Source of the DNA: SVTX01 sp045659745
Lineage (GTDB): Bacteria; Bacillota; Clostridia; Oscillospirales; CAG-272
NCBI GenBank assembly: GCA_045659745.1
Contig: JAZRCL010000026.1
Span: forward strand, 1-16,182
Direction of reading: 5' to 3'
Length of the DNA stretch: 16,182 nucleotides
Below are positions 1-7,150 of this stretch, one piece after another (within the stretch, counting starts at the first letter, position 1; the number at the start of each line of letters is the position of its first letter). The notes beneath the pieces were generated by a model. The model did not search any database. It was given only the letters and a program-made list of their open reading frames with translations, and was not told where the DNA came from. A program made the translations under genes and the position numbers.

Positions 1-1781
1 TGACCGATATATCCGGGCGGTGAGCCGATGAGCTTTGATACGCTGTGCCGTTCCATATACTCCGACATATCAATACGGATTAGCGACTTTTCACTGCCGA
101 AAAGCGAGACTGCGAGAGCTTTGCAGAGCTGGGTTTTTCCCACTCCCGTCGCTCCCGCGAAAATAAACGAGCCTATGGGACGGGAAGGGTCCTTGAGCCC
201 CGTGCGGCCTCTGCGTATCGCGCGGGAAAGCTCGCCTATCGCCTCGTCCTGACCGATTATTTGCGCCGCCAGTTCAGACGAAAGATTCAGAAGCCTTTGT
301 GAATCCTCCTCCATAATTTTGGAGACGGGAATACCCGTTTGCCGTGTGATAGTATCCGCTATATGAGTTGCGCGCAGAACACTACGCCGCGGCTTTCTGC
401 CTTGCCTTGACTGCTCGCGCTCAAGCTTTTGACATAACTCTATCTCCCGCTCGCGCAGAGACTTTGCAAGCTCATAGTCACCCGACACCGCGGCAGCTTC
501 CTTTTCCTTTTGGACTTTCTTTAGCTCAAGCTCAAGCGAGTCGCTCTTTTTCTTTCGTGATATTTCCCTCAGTCGCAGAGCAGCCGCGGCTTCGTCAAGC
601 GCGTCTATCGCCTTGTCGGGCAAAAATCGGTCGTTTATATATCTTACGGACATATCTATTGCGGCGCAGAGCGCCTCGTCGGAGATTTTGAGTTTGTGAT
701 GCTCCTCGTATTTTTTGCGCAGACCCTTGAGTATTTCAAGGGTTTCACCGCGATTGGTCTCGTTGACGGTCACCGCTTGAAAACGGCGTTCGAGAGCTGC
801 ATCCTTTTCAATATGCTTTCGGTATTCCTCAATAGTTGTCGCGCCTATCATCTGTATCTCGCCACGCGAGAGGGCGGGCTTTATAATGTTTGCCGCATCA
901 AGCGCGCCCTCCGCCGCGCCCGCGCCGACTATTGTGTGAAGCTCGTCTACGAATAAAATTATATCGTCGCGTGACTCTACCTCATTGATAAGAGATTTGA
1001 GCCTTTCCTCAAATTCTCCTCGGTATTTTGCGCCCGATATCATACGTGACAAGTCAACCGAAATTATTTTTTTACCAAGCAAAAGCTCGGGCACGCGTCC
1101 GCGTGATATTTTGTCCGCAAGGCCCTCGACTATCGCGGTTTTTCCAACACCCGGTTCACCGATAAGGCAGGGATTATTCTTGCTTTTGCGACAGAGGACG
1201 CGTACAAGCCGTTCAGTTTCTTGAGCTCTGCCAATAACGGGTTCGAGCTTTCCGTTCGCGGCAAGCTGCGTCAGATCCTTGCCGTATTGCAACAGAGTTT
1301 CATTTGTCTCGTATATATCGTCGTTGGACGACGGTGTGGTGCTGGGAGCCGAGCTTATAAAATGCTCGATATCGTTTTTTATGCCAATACTTGAAACCCC
1401 AAGGCTTTCAAGAATCCTTGTCGCCACACAGCTATCCTCGCAGACGAGGGAGAGAAGTAAATGCTCGCTACCCACAAAGCGCTGTCCGAAAGCGGACGCT
1501 TTTTGCGAGGCGTTGTTGATTATTGCCTTGAGACTTGGCGTAAGCTCGGCGTTGACTGACCCATCAAGTTTACCTGTGCCACCTAAAAGCTTAATTTTTT
1601 GGATTATGTCGCCCTCGTCCGCTCCGCGGGATTTCAGTATCTCCGACGCGATACAGCCTTGAGTTTTAATGATACCGAGGAGCAGATGCTCCGTGCCGAT
1701 ATATGGGTGTCCAAGCTCCTGCGAAACGTTGTTTGTTTTTGAAAGAATGCTTTGCGCCTTTGGCGTGAATTTTACTGCCAT
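1..1781 (-). CDS. clpC: ClpC, AAA+ unfoldase of the Clp protease (partial, C-terminus outside window)
   Basis: Hexameric Hsp100 ATPase that unfolds substrates and feeds them to ClpP in the cytoplasm. I translated 593 codons on the minus strand from the ATG at 1781 to the window edge; the remaining second AAA+ module and C-terminus are not visible. Order: double Clp_N repeat (about residues 1-141); AAA+ module 1 with Walker A GEPGVGKT (208-215) and Walker B ILFVDE (275-280); a short coiled M-domain with UVR-like sequence (about 410-460); start of AAA+ module 2 with Walker A GATGVGKT (543-550). The short M-domain fits ClpC rather than ClpB. E31 (GTEHLLLG) and E106 (GSEHLLL) correspond to the glutamates that bind phospho-arginine in the B. 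subtilis ClpC N-domain. The start is supported by GGAG seven bases upstream. The gene lies 21 bp after mcsB and is the last visible gene of that operon. Confidence 0.96.
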   Translation of the reverse strand, partial: MAVKFTPKAQSILSKTNNVSQELGHPYIGTEHLLLGIIKTQGCIASEILKSRGADEGDIIQKIKLLGGTGKLDGSVNAELTPSLKAIINNASQKASAFGQRFVGSEHLLLSLVCEDSCVATRILESLGVSSIGIKNDIEHFISSAPSTTPSSNDDIYETNETLLQYGKDLTQLAANGKLEPVIGRAQETERLVRVLCRKSKNNPCLIGEPGVGKTAIVEGLADKISRGRVPELLLGKKIISVDLSRMISGAKYRGEFEERLKSLINEVESRDDIILFVDELHTIVGAGAAEGALDAANIIKPALSRGEIQMIGATTIEEYRKHIEKDAALERRFQAVTVNETNRGETLEILKGLRKKYEEHHKLKISDEALCAAIDMSVRYINDRFLPDKAIDALDEAAAALRLREISRKKKSDSLELELKKVQKEKEAAAVSGDYELAKSLREREIELCQKLEREQSRQGRKPRRSVLRATHIADTITRQTGIPVSKIMEEDSQRLLNLSSELAAQIIGQDEAIGELSRAIRRGRTGLKDPSRPIGSFIFAGATGVGKTQLCKALAVSLFGSEKSLIRIDMSEYMERHSVSKLIGSPPGYIG

Positions 1782-1802
1782 TTTTATCTCCAAATTTAAG
1801 AT

Positions 1803-2846
1803 TTATGTAGCTATAAGCGCATTCTTTTCGGGTAGTGAATTTATAAGTCTGCGCACCTGCGCGGCGCGCTCACAGTCAAGCTCGGCTCTGGTTGTGACGC
1901 GCTCACGCGAGCTTGCAAGTATAGAGAATGAAAAAGACTCAAACATAATACTGTTGAGTGACGGCGGAGATATGGACTTTATAAGCTTTCCATCACATCC
2001 TGCCGAGAGACACAGGCGAATTTCCGAGATAAGAGAGATAAGCTCTGCCTCGGTGAGCGAGTTCGAATACGCAAGCGCACCCATCGCGCGCGAGCCTCTC
2101 TCGGCAATATTAAAAATTTTGTCCGCCCCATACGACTTTAATTCCTCTTTTTCAAGAGTTATAATGTCGAGCATTAGTTTCTCAAAGATATCAACCGACT
2201 CCTCCTCACAGGCGGACAAAGACGGCGAATAGGTCATAATGTATATATCGCTCGACGTACCCTGCGAAAATAATGGATACAGAGAGATTCCAAGCTCGGA
2301 GAGCGAGCGGCAGATTGATGGGATTCTGCCCGCGCTTGAAAGAAAGGGGAGATATAGCGCGCAGCTTATTCGTATACCGCTGCCGCACATGCTCGGAATG
2401 GGCGACAGATATCCAAATGACTCATCGTATGCAAAATCAAACTCCGAGTCCAGAAGCTGCTCAGCCGAGCTTGAGATTTTGTAGGCATCGCGCACTGACG
2501 CGCCCGGTAAGATTGCGTATATGTTGATAAGATTTGAGCCGCCCACCGAGATGCTGAGACTGCAGGGCTCGTTAAAGAAAATCGCCTTGTCGTAGGAAAA
2601 TGAGCAAAAATCCTGCTCGACGTATTGCTTTTCACAATATGACATAGCCGTATTTTTTGCGGATTTTTCTATTTTACAGGTGTGAAAGCCGTTCTTTTTG
2701 AGTATTGATTCGGCGCGTGCTATTACGTCGGAAATCTGCTTTGACTGATTGCCCGAAAAAAGCAATCCTGACAGATTTCTTGTGTATGTAAATTTAGAAA
2801 AAAGTACATTTTCGGACATTTTTCCGTCCGTATTAAACCAAGACAT
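1803..2846 (-). CDS. mcsB: McsB-like phosphagen-kinase-fold protein, probably catalytically dead
   Basis: 347 residues, about family length. McsB is the protein-arginine kinase that tags proteins for ClpC. The fold alignment to my memory of B. subtilis McsB is clear (TRN at 22-24, ILPG at 112-115, GYL at 145-147, GSGIR at 155-159, RAAQ near 327-330), and the position between mcsA and clpC fits. The catalytic sites look lost. The acidic NEEDHIRI stretch reads GGSNLINI (102-109). The cysteine of the CPTNVGTG signature is Ile150. The R and E of RGIYGEG are Tyr190 and Gln195. The R of the R-D phospho-arginine pair is Leu323, although Asp324 remains. The SSRIRLARN nucleotide motif is reduced to FSKFTYTRN. 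A scaffold or adaptor role for ClpC is more likely than kinase activity (inference). AAGGAGG six bases before the ATG overlaps the mcsA stop codon, implying translational coupling. Confidence 0.85.
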   Translation of the reverse strand: MSWFNTDGKMSENVLFSKFTYTRNLSGLLFSGNQSKQISDVIARAESILKKNGFHTCKIEKSAKNTAMSYCEKQYVEQDFCSFSYDKAIFFNEPCSLSISVGGSNLINIYAILPGASVRDAYKISSSAEQLLDSEFDFAYDESFGYLSPIPSMCGSGIRISCALYLPFLSSAGRIPSICRSLSELGISLYPLFSQGTSSDIYIMTYSPSLSACEEESVDIFEKLMLDIITLEKEELKSYGADKIFNIAERGSRAMGALAYSNSLTEAELISLISEIRLCLSAGCDGKLIKSISPPSLNSIMFESFSFSILASSRERVTTRAELDCERAAQVRRLINSLPEKNALIAT

Positions 2847-2857
2847 ATATGACCTCC

Positions 2858-3334
2858 TTATTTTGCACTTTGAAGCTTGCGGATCTGGTCGCGCAAGGAT
2901 ACAGCGCTCTCATAGTTTTCCTGTGAAAGAGCCTCGCCAAGTCTTTTTTGAAGCTCGGATATACTCCGCGAGCGCTCCTTTTCGATGCGTATTCGACGGG
3001 GAATTTTGTTTGTGTTGAGGGAGCTGTTCTCAAGAAGCGCCTTGGCGCATACGGGGCATCCAAACTCTCCAGACAGCATCATCTGCTCGGAGCTTGTCCT
3101 GCAAGCTTCGCATACAAAATTTTTGTCTGCAAATAGAGTTGTATGGGTTGTCAGCATAGGCTTATGTATGATACAGCTTTCGGGGGTAAAGAGTACGTCG
3201 GTCGTGGGATTTTCCGTGACTGATGGGGAGCTGTTAAAGCTTGAAGCGCAAAAGGCGCAGAGTGAATGATTGACACCGCCCGTGTCGGTGAAAAATACGG
3301 TGGGTTTTTTATTCTTACATTTTTCGCAGAGCAT
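2858..3334 (-). CDS. mcsA: McsA, zinc-binding UVR-domain partner of McsB/ClpC
   Basis: 158 residues. McsA is the cysteine-rich activator/adaptor of McsB and ClpC in low-GC Gram-positives. Four CxxC pairs are visible (C3/C6, C26/C29, C75/C78, C93/C96), consistent with two zinc-binding modules. A basic linker follows (112-124), then a UVR-type coiled segment (about 125-156) of the sort that contacts ClpC. It is the first gene of the minus-strand operon mcsA-mcsB-clpC, and its stop codon lies inside the mcsB ribosome site. AAAGGAAAGG upstream supports the ATG at 3334. In Bacillus the gene before mcsA is ctsR. Here the upstream stretch is non-coding and leads straight into the divergent decarboxylase promoter. 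Confidence 0.9.
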   Translation of the reverse strand: MLCEKCKNKKPTVFFTDTGGVNHSLCAFCASSFNSSPSVTENPTTDVLFTPESCIIHKPMLTTHTTLFADKNFVCEACRTSSEQMMLSGEFGCPVCAKALLENSSLNTNKIPRRIRIEKERSRSISELQKRLGEALSQENYESAVSLRDQIRKLQSAK

Positions 3335-3363
3335 TTTTTTGACCTTTCCTTTGATTTTTTATT

Positions 3364-3392
3364 ATTTTGCTTGTACAAAATATATTTTACAA
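3364..3392 (-). promoter_or_regulatory. Candidate promoter for mcsA-mcsB-clpC
   Basis: On the minus strand, TTGTAA (3392-3387) and CAAAAT (3369-3364) are separated by 17 bases. The predicted start, about 3357, lies some 23 bases before the mcsA ATG. Both boxes are imperfect and the stretch is AT-rich, so this is tentative. No correctly spaced CtsR direct repeat overlaps it. Confidence 0.3.
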
Positions 3393-3490
3393 CAACCTGC
3401 ATAAAAAAATTGTCGCAAACTGTTGGTGGGCAAAAAAATTTTGCAGAACAGAGTTTTACCAATATTTAGCAAAGAAATTTTAAGATTACA

Positions 3491-3519
3491 TTGACAAAAT
3501 GCGGTAAATAGGTTATAAT
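3491..3519 (+). promoter_or_regulatory. Consensus sigma-A promoter of the decarboxylase operon
   Basis: TTGACA (3491-3496) and TATAAT (3514-3519) are separated by exactly 17 bases, a perfect match to the vegetative consensus. The predicted start is about 3526, giving a leader of some 63 bases before the ATG at 3589. This predicts strong basal transcription. The 3335-3588 interval holds this promoter, the divergent mcsA promoter region and the leader hairpin; I see no gene in it. Confidence 0.85.
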
Positions 3520-3531
3520 AAACTTATAATT

Positions 3532-3554
3532 GGGGGAAAAGGTGATTTTCCCTC
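3532..3554 (+). promoter_or_regulatory. Leader hairpin in the 5' UTR of the decarboxylase operon
   Basis: GGGGGAAAA (3532-3540) can pair with TTTTCCCTC (3546-3554) around a 5-base loop, with one G-T pair. It would begin a few bases from the predicted transcript start and does not cover the ribosome site (GGAGG at 3577-3581). A 5' stabilising stem-loop is the simplest reading; there is no T-tract after it. Confidence 0.5.
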
Positions 3555-3588
3555 AACAATGTGGAATTTCAAAATCGGAGGCTTTTAA

Positions 3589-4914
3589 ATGAACAAAAAT
3601 TTGACAGTCGGAAATCAGAAAATTTCCTCACTTTTCGACGCGGGAACGTTCGTTGAGATAGGCGCATATATCAAAAGATGCGGCTGTGACGAAACTTACG
3701 ACGGCGTGATCTGTGGCTATGGCTCTATATCGGGCAAGCTTACCTTTGCGTTTGTGCAGGACAGCGACAGACTTAAGGGCGCGTTTGACTCCACAGGAGC
3801 AAAGAAAATTGAAATGCTTTATGAGATGGCAGTAAAGAACGGAGCACCCGTAATCGGCGTGTTTGATACTGCGGGAGCTGTAGTGTTTGATGGAAGCTCG
3901 GCGCTCTCGGCTTACGGAAGATTTATGAGCTGTGTTGCAAAGGCATCGGGAATCATTCCTCAGATTGCAATAATCGACGGCGCATGCACAGGTATGGCGC
4001 TTGTCACAGCTTCAATGTTCGATATGGTAATATCGGCATGCGACAAGGCGGTGACATATATCACTCCCGACTCCAAGAAGGACAAGGCAATAAAGATAGC
4101 AATAAAGGCAGAGGACGAGACAGGCGCGTTTGCGCATGCAAGAGAGCTTGTTGAGATACTGCCTCAGAACAATAAGGACTCTGCTTGCGTTATGAGTGGA
4201 GACGACGCAGGTAGAGCAGTAAGTGTTGATGGACTTACGGGAGCGGCTCTTATATCCGCTATCTGTGACAACGGCAAATTCGTCGAGCTTTACGGCAATA
4301 TGGCAGAGTGCGTGACTACCGGTCTTGCATTCTTCGGCGGACAGCTTTGCGGAGTTGTGGCTTCCAACACAAACTCCAAGAAGGGCGGAAAGCTCTGCGG
4401 CTGTGGCGCAAAGAAGGCGGCTGATATGATAAGCTTCTGCGACAGATTTGGAATCGCGGTGCTCACACTCGTTGACTCCATAGGCTTTGCAGACTGTGAA
4501 AAGAGCGAGGCGTTTGCGGCTCTCGCATCTACGTATATAAACGCAACCACGGCAAAGGTCACGGTAGTGACAGGCAAGGCTTACGGCGCGTCCTTCACAC
4601 TCCTCGGATCGAAGTCCGTTGGAGCGGATATTGCATATGCACTTGAGGGCTCGGTCATCAGCGTGATGGCTCCTGAGACCGCGGTAGCGTTCCTTATGAA
4701 TGACGAGATAACAAAGGATAAATCCAGAGCTGAGGTTGAGGCAGAGTGGTGCGAAAAGTACGCGTCTGCAGTACGCGCGGCAGAAAAGGGAGATATAGAC
4801 GATATTATTCCCGAGGCTGAGCTTCGCGCAAGAATCTGCTCGGCACTTTATATGCTTGCAGTTAAGGCAGACGGTTGCCCTGACAGAAAATATGCAAGAA
4901 CACCTCTTTGCTGA
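3589..4914 (+). CDS. Acyl-CoA carboxyltransferase subunit (12S/MmdA-like), shortened
   Basis: 441 residues with the two crotonase-like halves of the carboxyltransferase family (methylmalonyl-CoA decarboxylase alpha, transcarboxylase 12S, PccB). These enzymes move CO2 between biotin and an acyl-CoA. First half, about 10-195: GAPVIGVFDTAGA (85-97, at the position of the usual NDSGGARIQEG) and GACTG (131-135). Second half, about 205-430: FCDRFGIAVLTLVDS (283-297), KVTVVTGKAYGAS (323-335, second oxyanion-hole loop) and VMAPETAV (359-366). It is about 70 residues shorter than the roughly 510-525 I expect. The N-terminal helix is trimmed, and the TGP..V.TGE..ELGGA region of the first half is replaced by a short Lys-rich stretch (160-180). 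It has 18 cysteines, including two CxC motifs (31/33, 270/272), and ends in Cys. Substrate is unknown; propionyl-, acetyl- or glutaryl-type CoA are candidates. GGAGG seven bases upstream supports the start. Confidence 0.85.
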   Translation: MNKNLTVGNQKISSLFDAGTFVEIGAYIKRCGCDETYDGVICGYGSISGKLTFAFVQDSDRLKGAFDSTGAKKIEMLYEMAVKNGAPVIGVFDTAGAVVFDGSSALSAYGRFMSCVAKASGIIPQIAIIDGACTGMALVTASMFDMVISACDKAVTYITPDSKKDKAIKIAIKAEDETGAFAHARELVEILPQNNKDSACVMSGDDAGRAVSVDGLTGAALISAICDNGKFVELYGNMAECVTTGLAFFGGQLCGVVASNTNSKKGGKLCGCGAKKAADMISFCDRFGIAVLTLVDSIGFADCEKSEAFAALASTYINATTAKVTVVTGKAYGASFTLLGSKSVGADIAYALEGSVISVMAPETAVAFLMNDEITKDKSRAEVEAEWCEKYASAVRAAEKGDIDDIIPEAELRARICSALYMLAVKADGCPDRKYARTPLC

Positions 4915-4926
4915 TAGGAGGTCTTT

Positions 4927-5469
4927 ATGAAAAACATTAAAAGAATAGGAATACTTGCTCTTATATGTATTCTTCTGTTCTCGATTATGGCGGTAGGTAT
5001 TTGCGCCGCGGCTCAGCCGAATGATCCGCAGACGGATACCGATGTGTCAGATACTCCTCTCTATGAGATAGAGGGCGAGGATATGAAAATGTCCGAGCGT
5101 ATCGAATATGCTATTCAGGGTACCGTCACGGGACTTGTGATGGTATTTGCGGTCTTGGCGCTTTTGGCAGTAGTTGTGACTCTTTCAAAGGTCATTCTTT
5201 ATGACCTGCCCAGAAAGGCAAAAGAAAGAGCGGCGGCAAAGGCAAAGGCCGAGGCAGAGAAGGAAGAGAAAATAATAGCGCAGGCAGAGCCCGTGGCAGC
5301 TCCTGTTGCGGCGCCCATAGCTCAGGCAGATGACGGCGAGCTTGTAGCGGTAATCACCGCGGCGGTTGCGGCGGCTATTGCGAGCGGAGACTACGGCAGT
5401 GAATTTGCAAGCGGCTTCCGCGTAGTATCCTTCAACAGAGTAAACACAGGCACTTGGAACAAAAGATAA
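4927..5469 (+). CDS. OadG-family membrane (gamma/delta) subunit
   Basis: 180 residues. Small membrane anchor of sodium-translocating decarboxylases, thought to hold the soluble carboxyltransferase and biotin parts to the OadB pump. Residues 1-29 form a hydrophobic signal or first membrane segment ending in CAAA. Residues 30-62 are acidic and probably outside the cell. Residues 65-92 are a strong membrane helix. A Lys/Ala/Glu-rich segment and an Ala/Pro linker (98-135) follow. The C-terminal block, ELVAVITAAVAAAI (138-151) then FRVVSF (164-169), is the conserved tail of Firmicute OadG-like proteins. GGAGG at 4917-4921 lies five bases before the ATG. The gene starts 12 bases after the carboxyltransferase stop, so it is tightly co-transcribed. 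Confidence 0.85.
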   Translation: MKNIKRIGILALICILLFSIMAVGICAAAQPNDPQTDTDVSDTPLYEIEGEDMKMSERIEYAIQGTVTGLVMVFAVLALLAVVVTLSKVILYDLPRKAKERAAAKAKAEAEKEEKIIAQAEPVAAPVAAPIAQADDGELVAVITAAVAAAIASGDYGSEFASGFRVVSFNRVNTGTWNKR

Positions 5470-5496
5470 ATATAAGAGAAAGGTTTGGATATAAAG

Positions 5497-5877
5497 ATGA
5501 AAAGATTTAACGTAACCGTAAACGGTGTAACATATGACGTAGTTGTTGAAGAGGTAGGCGGCACAGCTCCCGTTGCAGCTCCCGTTGCAGCTCCTGCACC
5601 CGCAGCAGCACCCGTAGCTCCCAAGGCAGCCCCCGCAGCTCCCAAGGCAAGCGGCGCGCAGGGCGCAGTTAAGGTAGCGGCTCCTATGCCCGGAACTATT
5701 ATGAAAGTAAACGTTTCCGCAGGCGCGGCAGTAAAGAAGGGCGACGTTCTCTGCGTTCTTGAGGCTATGAAGATGGAAAACGACATTTGCGCTCCCCAGG
5801 ATGGTACCGTTGCATCTGTAAACGTACAGAAGGGCGCATCTGTAAATACAGACGAGGTTCTTGTCACTCTTAACTGA
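5497..5877 (+). CDS. Free-standing biotin carrier protein of the decarboxylase complex
   Basis: 126 residues. It carries CO2 on biotin between the carboxyltransferases and the OadB pump. Order: a short N-terminal segment typical of decarboxylase carriers (MKRFNVTVNG, 1-10), an Ala/Pro-rich flexible linker (22-56), then a biotinyl domain (57-126) with the EAMKME motif at 89-94; Lys92 is the expected biotinylation site. The domain begins APMPGTI and ends VLVTLN, as in transcarboxylase 1.3S and MmdC/GcdC proteins. I chose ATG 5497. The in-frame TTG at 5485 lies one base after the AGAAAGG ribosome site, and family members begin at the MKRF segment. It is the only biotin domain visible in the operon, so both carboxyltransferases presumably use it. 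Confidence 0.93.
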   Translation: MKRFNVTVNGVTYDVVVEEVGGTAPVAAPVAAPAPAAAPVAPKAAPAAPKASGAQGAVKVAAPMPGTIMKVNVSAGAAVKKGDVLCVLEAMKMENDICAPQDGTVASVNVQKGASVNTDEVLVTLN

Positions 5878-5914
5878 TAAAATTCCCAAATTCTGATGAA
5901 AGGAAACAAAAATA

Positions 5915-7120
5915 ATGCTTAACGGCATCATTGAAACAATAAAAAATTTCATACAAAATACGGGAATTGCACAGCTTTTCAGCGGGGATACGGCATGGTG
6001 GCAATATGTGATAATGTATGTTATTGCATTCGCGCTTATCTATCTTGCTATTGCAAAGAAGTTTGAGCCTTTGCTCCTGCTTCCCATAGCGATAGGTATG
6101 CTTCTGACGAACCTTCCCGGAGCAAATCTGTTCCACCTTGATATGTGGGTAAACAAGGATATGACCGTGCTTGAATCCATCAAAGCGGTAATAAGCAATG
6201 GTGGTTTCCTTGATCTGCTCTATATCGGCGTCAAGCTTGGCATATACCCCTGTATCATATTTATTGGTATAGGTGCTATGACCGACTTTACCCCCCTTAT
6301 CGCAAATCCCAAGTATTTTCTTATCGGCGCGGGCGCACAGCTCGGCGTATTCGTAGCATTCTCGGCGGCGTTCATCTCGGGACTTTATACTCTCGGTGAA
6401 GCGGCATCCATAGGTATTATCGGTGGAGCAGACGGACCTACTGCTATTCTTGTCACAAAGACTCTCGGGCCATCGCTTCTCGGAGCTATCGCTATCGCGG
6501 CATACTCGTACATGGCGCTCATACCTCTGATTCAGCCCCCGTTTATGAAACTCTTTACGACAAAGAAGGAAAGACAGATAAAGATGGGTCAGCTTCGTCC
6601 TGTATCCCGTATCGAGAAGCTTATTTTCCCCGTACTTGTCACAGTTGTAGTAGGACTTATCGTTCCCGATGCTTTGGCTCTTATCGGCTGTCTTATGTTT
6701 GGTAATATACTCAACGTATGCGGTGTCACCGAGCGACTCTCCAAGACCGTACAGAACGAGTTTATGAATATCGTCACCATTCTGCTCGGTATCTCGGTCG
6801 GAGCGACGGCAAGTGCTAAAAACTTCCTCTCTTGGGAGACGGTCGTTATTATTGTGTGCGGTCTGGTTGCATTCTGCATCTCGACCTGCGGAGGACTTCT
6901 CACCGCGAAGATAATGAACTGGCTCTCGGGCGGAAAGATAAATCCCTTGATAGGAAGTGCGGGCGTGTCTGCCGTTCCTATGGCGGCGAGAGTATCGCAG
7001 GTTGAAGGACAGAAGGCTGATCCCTCAAACTTCCTCCTTATGCACGCGATGGGACCCAATGTGGCAGGCGTTATCGGCTCTGCGGTTGCGGCGGGCGTAT
7101 TCCTGTCGTGGCTTGGATGA
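5915..7120 (+). CDS. oadB: Sodium-translocating decarboxylase beta subunit (OadB/MmdB/GcdB family)
   Basis: 401 residues, the usual length. This polytopic membrane protein decarboxylates carboxybiotin and pumps Na+ out. The N-terminal hydrophobic block (31-68) includes LAIAKKFEPLLLLPIAIG. The hallmark GGADGPT lies at 170-176; Asp173 matches the Asp of the Klebsiella OadB sodium site (Asp203). A second conserved region near the C-terminus, GPNVAGVIGS, holds the Asn, Gly and Ser expected for the re-entrant region. Many hydrophobic segments fill the rest. The ribosome site AAAGGAAA lies upstream of the ATG. The family cannot be subdivided by eye into oxaloacetate, methylmalonyl-CoA or glutaconyl-CoA types, so the symbol denotes the family. 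Confidence 0.95.
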   Translation: MLNGIIETIKNFIQNTGIAQLFSGDTAWWQYVIMYVIAFALIYLAIAKKFEPLLLLPIAIGMLLTNLPGANLFHLDMWVNKDMTVLESIKAVISNGGFLDLLYIGVKLGIYPCIIFIGIGAMTDFTPLIANPKYFLIGAGAQLGVFVAFSAAFISGLYTLGEAASIGIIGGADGPTAILVTKTLGPSLLGAIAIAAYSYMALIPLIQPPFMKLFTTKKERQIKMGQLRPVSRIEKLIFPVLVTVVVGLIVPDALALIGCLMFGNILNVCGVTERLSKTVQNEFMNIVTILLGISVGATASAKNFLSWETVVIIVCGLVAFCISTCGGLLTAKIMNWLSGGKINPLIGSAGVSAVPMAARVSQVEGQKADPSNFLLMHAMGPNVAGVIGSAVAAGVFLSWLG

Positions 7121-7150
7121 TACAATTTTGAAAACAGGAGAAATATATAA

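Noticed and set aside
1669..2232. Plus-strand open frame of 187 codons opposite mcsB and the clpC start
   Set aside because: It overlaps recognised minus-strand genes, has a Ser/Ile-rich composition typical of antisense reading, and no ribosome site.
3335..3360. Possible CtsR box upstream of mcsA (AATCAAA and GGTCAAA on the minus strand)
   Set aside because: The half-sites are 5 bases apart instead of 3, one is imperfect, and the sequence coincides with the ribosome site AAAGGAAAGG.
5485..5496. TTG start for the biotin carrier at 5485
   Set aside because: It is only one base from the ribosome site and adds four residues absent from typical family starts; ATG 5497 fits better.
5185..5952. 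Long minus-strand open frames opposite the OadG and biotin-carrier genes (up to 255 codons, with another at 5391-5909)
   Set aside because: They are antisense to well-recognised genes with Ala/Pro-rich repeats, which yield open Gly/Cys- or Ala-rich antisense frames. They have no ribosome site and no family resemblance.
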